The translations under genes and the position numbers were made by a program. DNA of 54,028 bases, taken from positions 1 to 54,028 of the forward strand of contig PKWL01000111.1 in NCBI GenBank assembly GCA_003133225.1, given 5' to 3'. This document shows, piece after piece, positions 47,165 to 54,028 of the stretch. Each line of letters begins with the position of its first letter. The first letter of the stretch is position 1. The notes beneath the pieces were generated by a model. The model did not search any database and was not told the origin of the DNA. It saw only the letters and a list, made by a program, of their open reading frames with translations. Source of the stretch: Janthinobacterium sp. Lineage in GTDB: Bacteria > Pseudomonadota > Gammaproteobacteria > Burkholderiales > Burkholderiaceae_D.

Positions 47165-49084
47165 TCAGGCGCTTTGCAGTTCATCGGCGAGCGAGGCAAT
47201 TTCCTCGACCGATGCCGACAGCTGTTCGCCCGCCTGAGATTGCTGTTTTGCCACGGCAGCCGCTCCGCTTGCCGCCTTGTCAGCCTGTCGGGCTGCGGCG
47301 GAGATTTGATCCACTCCGGTCTTAACTTGCGTAATCGCGGCGGCAATTTCATTGGCCGCGGCGACGATCTCGCGCGCGCCGGCATCGACGGCGCCGATGT
47401 CGGTTTCAATCGATACCAGGCCGGTGGTGATCGATTTGGCTTTTTCCGCAGCACCCGAGGCAGTGGCCATGATTTCATTTAGGTCGCGTCCGACAATGCC
47501 GATCTGATCTTGCACTGCCTTGACCAAATCCTTGATGCGGTCGGCATTCTCGGCGGAATCGTGGGCCAGATTGCGGATATCGGTGGCAACAACTACAAAA
47601 CCCTTGCCGAATTCTCCGGCGCGCGCCGCTTCAATCGAACCGTTGACCGCCAGCATATTGGTCTGGATCGATACAGTCGTGATGGCATCGACGATCTTGT
47701 CAATCCGACGCGATACTAGTTCGAGTTCCTTGATCTGTTTCAAACTTCCCCGGGATGCGTCCACCGACGATGAAATGCCCTGTATCAGGCCATCCACGCT
47801 GGTTTTGTTGACGTCGAGTAAATTCTTGATGGCGATGACCTTTTCTCCACTGGTCGTGCCAAGTTTTTGCGCCACTTCGACCCCTTTTTCAATTTGGGAA
47901 ATCGCCGAAGCCACGTCCTCGGTGCCGGCCGATTGCACCTGCGCGCCCTTTTGAATTTGATCTAGCGCCGCCATGATCTGCACGCCTGAGCGGCTGATTT
48001 CCTGGACTGTGGAAGACAATTGCTCGGCGGCGGACGCAACCTCTTCCGCGCTCTTGGCAACGTCGGTGGAATTTTTCAGTTCTTCGGCTAATTCGGCCAA
48101 GTTTTGCGAAGTCTGCTCGCACTCGGTGAGCGCCTCGCTTTGTTGCGTCACCGTCTTGGCCGATTCCTCCGCCGCCGCCGATTGTTCTTCCGCCGCAGCT
48201 GCAATATCTTCCGCTCCTCTTAACGCCTGTTTGGCGGCGTTGGTCGATTGCTGGGCACCGACGGCAATTTCACGCACGCCTCTGACGATTTCGATCGCAT
48301 CGACCCGAATTTGCTCCAATTGCCCGGTAATCTTCTTGCCATTTTCCACTTCACCCAACACTCTCTCGACAGACGAACCCATACCTTCGGCGATGACTTT
48401 CACCTCCTGCTGGATCTGTCCGACCAGATCTTGAATTTGTTTGGCACTCTTTTCCGATGTCTCCGCCAGCGTGCGCACTTCGTCGGCCACTACAGCAAAG
48501 CCCTTGCCATGCTGACCCGCACGCGCGGCTTCGATCGCCGCATTTAAGGCCAGCAAATTGGTCTGGTCGGCAATTCGCGCCACAGCCTTGACGATGTCGC
48601 CAATATTGGCCGCTTGCTTTTCCAGTTCAACGACCATGGTCACCGACGCGCCCTGGCGCTCAGCGGCGACGCTGACGTTTTCAACGAGGGTAGCAACTTC
48701 GGCACTAATTTGGGCGACCAGCGTTTGTGATGCTTCCGCCTTGACCTGGCTGATATCGGCATTTTGCAACTGGCGCGCGATCGCATCTTCCACTTGCTTG
48801 AGCGCGGCAAGAGATTCCTGTGCGGCACCTGACGCTTCTTCCGCGCCGGTCGCGATCTGATCGGACGCGCGTTTCATTTCCTCCGCGGCCGATGAGGCCT
48901 CATTGATACCGGACGACAATTGTGCAGTCGCGGCCGCGATACGTTCCGCAGCCTGCTGCTGTTTGGCCAGCGTGCGGGCCTTCTTGCGCTGCGCTTCGGC
49001 ATCGCGAGTTGATGCGGCAGATGACTTACCACCTTCGGAAGCGGTGACAAGGGCGACGGTGGATAACTTCTTGATTAGTGCCAT
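47165..49084 (-). CDS. Soluble methyl-accepting receptor with two signalling tips
   Basis: A protein of 639 residues with no signal peptide or membrane helix, almost entirely heptad-repeat coiled coil. Two copies of the conserved MCP tip are seen: residues about 171-207 (ADQTNLLALNAAIEAARA, GKGFAVVADEVRTLAE) and about 471-507 (VSIQTNMLAVNGSIEAARA, GKGFVVVATDIRNLAH), exactly 300 residues apart. No ligand-binding domain is visible. AAGGA precedes the start. First gene of the operon; partners would be the triple-CheW protein and CheA. Confidence 0.92.
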   Translation of the reverse strand: MALIKKLSTVALVTASEGGKSSAASTRDAEAQRKKARTLAKQQQAAERIAAATAQLSSGINEASSAAEEMKRASDQIATGAEEASGAAQESLAALKQVEDAIARQLQNADISQVKAEASQTLVAQISAEVATLVENVSVAAERQGASVTMVVELEKQAANIGDIVKAVARIADQTNLLALNAAIEAARAGQHGKGFAVVADEVRTLAETSEKSAKQIQDLVGQIQQEVKVIAEGMGSSVERVLGEVENGKKITGQLEQIRVDAIEIVRGVREIAVGAQQSTNAAKQALRGAEDIAAAAEEQSAAAEESAKTVTQQSEALTECEQTSQNLAELAEELKNSTDVAKSAEEVASAAEQLSSTVQEISRSGVQIMAALDQIQKGAQVQSAGTEDVASAISQIEKGVEVAQKLGTTSGEKVIAIKNLLDVNKTSVDGLIQGISSSVDASRGSLKQIKELELVSRRIDKIVDAITTVSIQTNMLAVNGSIEAARAGEFGKGFVVVATDIRNLAHDSAENADRIKDLVKAVQDQIGIVGRDLNEIMATASGAAEKAKSITTGLVSIETDIGAVDAGAREIVAAANEIAAAITQVKTGVDQISAAARQADKAASGAAAVAKQQSQAGEQLSASVEEIASLADELQSA

Positions 49085-49930
49085 TTTGCGGTCCTTTTTA
49101 AGTGTTTTTATCAGTCAAAGCCGTCAGCCTCAGTTGGCTGAAAGAGCACCAATGTCCAAGACCCCATTGCGGCTAATTGGAGAACCCGCCACAGGGCGGT
49201 GTACGTACGGTCCGTTGCATAATGCACATATTGACTATTATCAATATTGATTTTTCTCAATGTATTTTCGATAAATTGCTTAATGGAAACATGAATGAGA
49301 ACCAGTCACGAGCGTCCGGTAAAGCAGCTCGGCGCCAAATCACTTGGCGTCAATGACTCCGCTTCGGGTTCGAGGTGGTTTTTCGCCGCCGGGATGTTAC
49401 GGCGCCGACTGGTGGTGGTTCCGGTGCAACAAGCTTTGGCACCGTGAAGATGCGCTGCCGCGTATCCCTGGCAATTCGCGCTGCACACGCCATCGGCCAG
49501 ACTGACTTCAAGCACACTTTCAGAGCCTTGCCGAGATCATCAGCATAGAGTCGGTTTTTTGATTTCATTTTTCACACGGTAAATCCGCTGTTGAGCGACA
49601 ATTATCCTGGCCGACCGGCCAAGATAGTTGACGCGGACCAATCCGCCATCACTGGGCTTTTCAAGGAGCATCGATTGGGGGCCTTTAAATGCAGCCTTTG
49701 CTGACTATGTGGCTGGCTTGAAATAGCGGTTTCGCAAAATTTGCCATTGCAAAGTTGCAAGGATGGATGCGGGCGAGGGCTCCCGTGGTGCTGTCGTATG
49801 GGTGATGATCGCGCAGGGAAGCCGCGCGTGACGCCGGACGGTGCCCTGCCCTTTGCCGGCGCGGGCGCCCTTATTGTCAATTTGGCAAAACTACGCATGA
49901 TCATCGTGGTCCAACGACGACGATGCATGA
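49085..49930. other. Upstream region of the chemosensory operon, no gene recognised
   Basis: Open frames on the minus strand (49306-49515, 49350-49568, 49602-49985) show no domain that I can identify. The A/T-rich part near 49225-49290 is the likely promoter region of the chemosensory operon. Read leftward, TTGATA, 17 bases and TATGCA could form a -35/-10 pair, but the match is weak. Confidence 0.35.
49240..49251. promoter_or_regulatory. Palindrome in the chemosensory operon promoter region
   Basis: ATCAATATTGAT is a perfect 12-base palindrome followed by TTTTT on the plus strand. It overlaps the candidate -35 element of the leftward promoter, 156-167 bp upstream of the first receptor gene. 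It may be a regulator site; I cannot name the protein. Confidence 0.3.
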
Positions 49931-50662
49931 TTAAAAGCGAGTTGTCAGATTCATCAACCGCGTCGGCAAGTGCTTGACTACCCATGCCTCCACGGACTTA
50001 TCGACTCCGAACAGGATCAAGGCGGCAACCGTGACCATGGCCGCGCCCAGGATCGTCTTGCCAATTTTACCCGCCCGTAAAAGCTTGCCGCGCGCCTTGA
50101 GCAGGGCCAAGCGCGAGACATACGCCAAAGTGAGCAATGGCAAAGCCGCTCCGATTCCGAACACACCTAATAACAACGCGACCTGGGGTAGATTTTTGCC
50201 CAAGCTGGCCACGACGATGGCTGCGCCGAGCGTGGGGCCAACGCAAGGACTCTAGACGACGCCAAGCACCAGGCCAATAGCAAACTGCCCCCAGAGTCCG
50301 TCGAGCCGCAGGTGGAAAACAAGGTTGTTGCAAGCTGCCCCTGTGAGGCGTGACAAGGCCAAGGCGAAGCGTTGTTGGAAGGTGGACGACACCAGCACGA
50401 TGCCCAAGAGGCCCAGGGTCGCTGCGCCCAGCCAGCGCAAGATGCCGGTATCGATTCCCAGGGCAGAAGCAGCCCATGCCAAGGACGTGCCAATGATGGC
50501 GTAGGAAAAAGCAAGGCCCGTCGCCAGCGCCAATGGGGCACGCGGATGGGGGTTGGCGGCCGATCCCAGCAGGATCGGGATGATAGGCAGCACGCATGGT
50601 GACAGCGTCGACAGACACCCCGCCAGCAGCCCCAATCCATAAGAACCGAGACCAAATTCCAT
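49931..50662 (-). pseudogene. ccdA: CcdA/DsbD-type thiol transporter with an in-frame TAG
   Basis: A polytopic membrane protein of about 243 codons that would carry electrons across the inner membrane. The first part, to 50252, contains the first redox Cys (STLSPCVLPIIPILLG) and ends GQFAIGLVLGVV, then TAG. In the same frame comes SPCVGPTLGAAIVVASLGKN with the second Cys, and the remaining helices to 49931. Relatives have Trp before SPCVG, so TAG (50252-50254) is a single G-to-A change from TGG. No other damage is seen. It starts 4 nt after the thioredoxin-like gene. Confidence 0.85.
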
Positions 50663-50665
50663 GGC

Positions 50666-51052
50666 TCAGTTGGCCGCCTTTTTGATCAAGCCCTCGATCC
50701 CAGATTTGGTCGTATCGCCGACCGAACGCCCGACTTCCTTCGTCCCCTTGAAGGCAATCAGCGTGCTTTGCATGCCCACTTTGTATTTTTTTAAAAGGGG
50801 CTTGTCGGCGTCGAAATCAATTGTCAACGTCGTCACGTCCGTGTAGGCCGATTGCCCCATAAGGTCGCGAATGATGGGCTCTTGGGCTTTGCAGGTCGGG
50901 CACCAGCTCGCCTGAACGTCCAATAGCACGGGCTTTCCTTCCACGCTTAGCTGGTCGAACCGAGTCTGGCTGTAAGGCGTGATCTCGCCAGCCATGGCCA
51001 GCGAGAGGAAAGTGGACGGAGCCAACAGAAGGGGAGCTTTTGCGATATTCAT
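50666..51052 (-). CDS. Periplasmic thioredoxin-like protein
   Basis: A protein of 128 residues with an N-terminal signal peptide (cleavage near LAMA) and a thioredoxin fold whose active site is WCPTCKAQEP (CPTC). It resembles the DsbD-gamma/thioredoxin domain and continues with the cis-Pro-lacking segment VGMQSTLIAFKG. AAGGACCAGT before the ATG supports the start. Its expected electron donor is the CcdA-type protein encoded next, which carries a nonsense mutation, so its reduction may be impaired unless a second CcdA/DsbD exists. Confidence 0.88.
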   Translation of the reverse strand: MNIAKAPLLLAPSTFLSLAMAGEITPYSQTRFDQLSVEGKPVLLDVQASWCPTCKAQEPIIRDLMGQSAYTDVTTLTIDFDADKPLLKKYKVGMQSTLIAFKGTKEVGRSVGDTTKSGIEGLIKKAAN

Positions 51053-51177
51053 ACTGGTCCTTTCTATCAGTGGCGCTGTTGGCTGGTCATTTTAAACACC
51101 GGCAGCGCAGAAACAAGCGAAGACAAGCTGACGCCGTCTCGCGGGCCCGTTTGCCAGCGCCGCGGCAGCAATTCTCG

Positions 51178-52035
51178 TTATCGCCAACGCGCTTGCCACT
51201 TGGCCGAGCGCAGGCCATCTTTTCCTGCCCTCTTGGTTTCGTACATCAGCGAATCAGCAAAATCGATCACGTCGGCCACCGTTTCAGGCGTCGATTCGAA
51301 AATCGACGCGCCGATGCTAAACGTAACGGGCCACTGGCGCGCTCGCATCGCGGTGTCCAGATTCGCTTTAATTTTATGAATCAACTGCGGCACGTCAACT
51401 TCGCCGATATCGCCTACGAACACAACAAATTCGTCGCCACCAAGCCGGCTAGCAACATCGCGGCGGCGAACCGATGCGATAAGCGTCTGTGCCACCGCTT
51501 GTAAAAGTTGGTCGCCAACCTGATGCCCCCATTGGTCGTTGATCTTCTTGAAGTTGTCGCAGTCCAAAAAGAGCACCGCGAATGGTCGTCCATAGCGCCT
51601 CGAATTTTCCATTTCAACACCGAGAATTTCCTGAAGGCCAAGACGGTTATATAAATTAGTGAGGGGGTCTCTGGTCGCGATGGTTTTTTGTTGTAAATAT
51701 AATCCGCGCGATCTCGACAGGATGGCGACGATGATAAAAAAGGAGATGAAACGTCCCGCGGCATCTAACGCGAAAAGCAAAGTGTCGGTTCCACTCGGCT
51801 TTTCCACAAACGAGACGATCCACAGGATGACGAGCGCGGCTAGAGTGGCCAGATATCCGGGCACACGGCCCAGCCGCCACGTGATCAGCATAATCGGGAT
51901 CAGGAAAAATGCCGTCAGCCGAACCCGGCCGGCACCCAGGCCGTCAAGAAGTCCGATGATTGGTATCGACAGGAACAGGGCGACATTGACCGCATGTGTC
52001 TGCAGATTAAATTTGGATAATACTCGCCAAGTCAT
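51178..52035 (-). CDS. Membrane diguanylate cyclase (GGDEF)
   Basis: Makes c-di-GMP from two GTP. A protein of 285 residues: about four transmembrane helices in residues 15-115 without a known sensor domain, then GGDEF at about 125-280 with TRDPLTNLYNRLGL, FLDCDNFKKINDQWGHQVGD, and the active site RLGGDEFVV. An I-site RxxD is not obvious upstream of it. No EAL domain. Start 52035 follows GAGGG; the frame extends upstream without support. It lies between the thioredoxin gene and the divergent receptor. Confidence 0.9.
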   Translation of the reverse strand: MTWRVLSKFNLQTHAVNVALFLSIPIIGLLDGLGAGRVRLTAFFLIPIMLITWRLGRVPGYLATLAALVILWIVSFVEKPSGTDTLLFALDAAGRFISFFIIVAILSRSRGLYLQQKTIATRDPLTNLYNRLGLQEILGVEMENSRRYGRPFAVLFLDCDNFKKINDQWGHQVGDQLLQAVAQTLIASVRRRDVASRLGGDEFVVFVGDIGEVDVPQLIHKIKANLDTAMRARQWPVTFSIGASIFESTPETVADVIDFADSLMYETKRAGKDGLRSAKWQARWR

Positions 52036-52314
52036 AACGCGGCCCTCGGTATGCGCTGCGCAGAACAATATTAGGCTTAGAGCGTAAGCGGAGCAAGGCG
52101 CATCTATTGTGGCACGATCAGATGGGATTATCAGATGGGATTTCTGATCTCAAAAAAAATCTGTGCCTTAAGTCGGGCCAAGCGAGTGCGTATGGTTTGA
52201 TTTTTATCAAATCTCAAAAATTGACTTATGGAATTATAGTGCAACTTTGCAAGTTTACTGAGCGTGACATCCAATTAAGTGTTTTTCACTTTGATTTAAT
52301 ATTGGGAGATTCCT
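52036..52314. other. Divergent promoter region with a short tandem repeat
   Basis: ATCAGATGGGATT occurs twice in direct succession (about 52118-52143), followed by TCTGAT, which can pair with ATCAGA to form a small hairpin ahead of an A-rich run. The remainder is A/T-rich and should contain promoters for the diguanylate cyclase and the Aer-like receptor; no clear sigma-28 site was found. Confidence 0.4.
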
Positions 52315-54028
52315 ATGCGTGATAACACGCCGGTGACGAATAGAGAGTACGAACTCGATGCTGCGGAGACGATCGTCTCTACGACTGACCTGCAGGGTAC
52401 CATTAACTATGCCAATCCGCACTTCATCCGGGTTAGCGGTTTTTCAGAAGAAGAATTGATAGGGGCGCCGCAAAACATTTTGCGCCACCCGGATATGCCG
52501 GCTCAAGCATTTGCCGATTTGTGGGCAACGATCAAAAGCGGACGATCCTGGACCGGCATGGTTAAGAATCGGTGCAAGAATGGTGACTTCTACTGGGTGC
52601 TCGCCAATGTGACGCCGGTCATGGAAGACGGCCACGCCGTCGGTTACATGTCCGTACGTACCAAGCCCAGCCGCCAACAGGTCAATGATGCGGCGAAACT
52701 GTATCAAGCGATCAAGGATGGGAACGCCGACCGGATCGCTATTAGCCAGGGAGAACCCGTCAATACGGGTGTGTTCGCCATATTGAGCGCGCTCAAAGAC
52801 ATCTCGCTTGGGCAACGCATAGGATGGAACCTAGGCCTTCTCGTTTGCGTACTGGTGGCACTCACGGCCAATTTGGCGCTCGATGCAACAGGACCCGGCC
52901 ATACTTGGCTCACGGTACTGGCGGCGGCCATCGTCAGCGCCCTCTATTTCTGGCATTCCCTGTATGGCTGCTTGATTTTGCCGTTGAAACAAGCGCTCAA
53001 GGCAAGTCAGGTAATGGGCGGTGGAGACCTGACAATGGAAATACAAACCGGGCGCCGGGACGACATCGGCCAGTTGCTACGCTCCTTGCGCCAACTCCGT
53101 GTCAACTTGCATTCCATCGTGGGAGATGTGCGCAGCAACTTCGAACAAATCGCTACGGCGACGACAGAAATTGCTGCCGGAAATATGGATCTTTCCATCC
53201 GCACAGAATCGCAAGCTTCCGCGCTGGAGGAAACAACATCGAGCATGGAGGAACTCGCTTCAACTGTACAACAAAATAACGGCAATGCGATGCAAGCTAA
53301 TGAAATGGCGAGTAAAGCGTCCATGGTCGCCGGGAAGGGTGGCGAGATCGTGTTGCAAGTCGTGGCGACGATGGGCGACATCAACAGTTCGTCAAAGAAA
53401 ATTGTCGATATCATCAACATGATCGAAGGCATTGCATTCCAAACCAATATCCTCGCATTGAACGCGGCTGTTGAAGCGGCCCGCGCCGGCGAACAAGGGC
53501 GTGGATTCGCCGTGGTCGCCGCGGAGGTGAGAAATCTCGCTCAGCGCAGCGCCAACGCAGCCAAGGAAATCAAACAGTTGATCGACGTTTCGGTGCAAAA
53601 AGTTGAAACGGGCATGGTGCAGGCGGAGCGTGCCGGCGTCACCATGCAAGGCATTATTGAGTCGATAAATGAAGTGAGCCACGTCATGAAGGACATATCA
53701 TCTGCGTCGTGCGAGCAAAGTTCAGGCATCGCCCAAGTCAACGACGCGGTTATGCAAATGGACCAGGTGACGCAACAAAATGCAGCCCTGGTGGAGCAAG
53801 CAGCAGCGGCGGCAGCAAGTCTTCAGGATCAAACGAGGATCGTGGTTCAAACACTGACCGTGTTCAAACTCGATCGCAAGCACGGCGCCCCATCCCATGC
53901 TGCGTCCGCCAAGGCGGGCACGGCGCATCAACGCTCGCCGGGAAAATCGGCGCCGTTGGGCCGGTCCGATCGTGCAATGACATTGGCAAGAACCGGACTG
54001 CCATTGGAGGGTGTATTTAATTTTGTGT
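52315..54028 (+). CDS. Aer-like PAS methyl-accepting receptor, cut by the window end
   Basis: 571 codons are visible without a stop. PAS domain at about 18-118 (ETIVSTTDLQGTINYANPHF, GAPQNILRHPDMPAQAFADL, GDFYWVLANVTPV), the Aer-type FAD-binding pattern, two membrane helices at about 180-220, a HAMP-like linker, then a methyl-accepting domain with the tip EGIAFQTNILALNAAVEAAR, GRGFAVVAAEVRNLAQ. It probably senses redox state or oxygen via FAD and signals to a CheA. GGGAG precedes the start. The last 50 codons are low-complexity; the true end is outside. Confidence 0.92.
   Translation, partial: MRDNTPVTNREYELDAAETIVSTTDLQGTINYANPHFIRVSGFSEEELIGAPQNILRHPDMPAQAFADLWATIKSGRSWTGMVKNRCKNGDFYWVLANVTPVMEDGHAVGYMSVRTKPSRQQVNDAAKLYQAIKDGNADRIAISQGEPVNTGVFAILSALKDISLGQRIGWNLGLLVCVLVALTANLALDATGPGHTWLTVLAAAIVSALYFWHSLYGCLILPLKQALKASQVMGGGDLTMEIQTGRRDDIGQLLRSLRQLRVNLHSIVGDVRSNFEQIATATTEIAAGNMDLSIRTESQASALEETTSSMEELASTVQQNNGNAMQANEMASKASMVAGKGGEIVLQVVATMGDINSSSKKIVDIINMIEGIAFQTNILALNAAVEAARAGEQGRGFAVVAAEVRNLAQRSANAAKEIKQLIDVSVQKVETGMVQAERAGVTMQGIIESINEVSHVMKDISSASCEQSSGIAQVNDAVMQMDQVTQQNAALVEQAAAAAASLQDQTRIVVQTLTVFKLDRKHGAPSHAASAKAGTAHQRSPGKSAPLGRSDRAMTLARTGLPLEGVFNFV

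Overview
Gene content suggests a betaproteobacterium of the order Burkholderiales, probably close to Oxalobacteraceae. The basis is the AcnD/PrpF version of the methylcitrate cycle, the style of the chemosensory and CheB/CheR proteins, many LysR regulators and a moderately high G+C content. This is inference from protein resemblance; there is no rRNA or tRNA in the window to confirm it.

Layout. (1) 0.8-2.9 kb: an orphan sensor-kinase-like protein whose H-box histidine is an arginine, then a decayed tyrosine integrase. (2) 3.0-9.0 kb: a MarR-controlled tripartite efflux operon (outer-membrane lipoprotein, HlyD adaptor, MFS pump) running leftward, with two identical MarR-type palindromes. Behind it lie wreckage of a second efflux/SDR operon and a CzcE-like periplasmic protein. 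(3) 9.4-14.0 kb: an AraC regulator, a broken Tat-exported aldo/keto reductase, an SDR, a metallo-beta-lactamase-fold hydrolase, and remnants of an epimerase and a ferredoxin. (4) 14.2-22.5 kb: the methylcitrate operon prpB-prpC-acnD-prpF-prpE, reading leftward from a near-perfect sigma-54 promoter with upstream TTTCAT-type repeats. No prpR is visible in the window. (5) 22.7-36.3 kb: an accessory region with a second integrase remnant, a YHS-domain scrap, an FAD oxidoreductase, a secreted MBL hydrolase with divergent LysR, a LysE exporter, a six-gene oxidoreductase/cupin/carboxymuconolactone-decarboxylase operon with divergent LysR, a third integrase remnant and a small metal-binding-type protein. 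(6) 36.3-49.1 kb: a compact twelve-gene chemosensory operon. (7) 49.9-54.0 kb: a thioredoxin/CcdA pair with a nonsense mutation in ccdA, a membrane diguanylate cyclase and an Aer-like PAS receptor that runs off the window.

The most unusual locus is the chemosensory operon. In transcription order it encodes a soluble receptor with two signalling tips 300 residues apart, a protein with three CheW domains, CheB, a HEAT-repeat protein, CheR, a CheY, CheA, a small STAS-like protein, a second CheY, a membrane receptor-like protein with a divergent tip, a PAS histidine kinase and a response regulator. No flagellar or pilus gene is linked to it. Junctions are tight, with several ATGA or TAATG overlaps, so the proteins are probably made together and form one signalling complex controlling an output not evident from the sequence.

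The first 36 kb contain many decayed genes (three integrases, SDR, MFS, AKR, epimerase, ferredoxin, YHS), the signature of repeated insertion and decay. The prp and chemosensory operons look intact.
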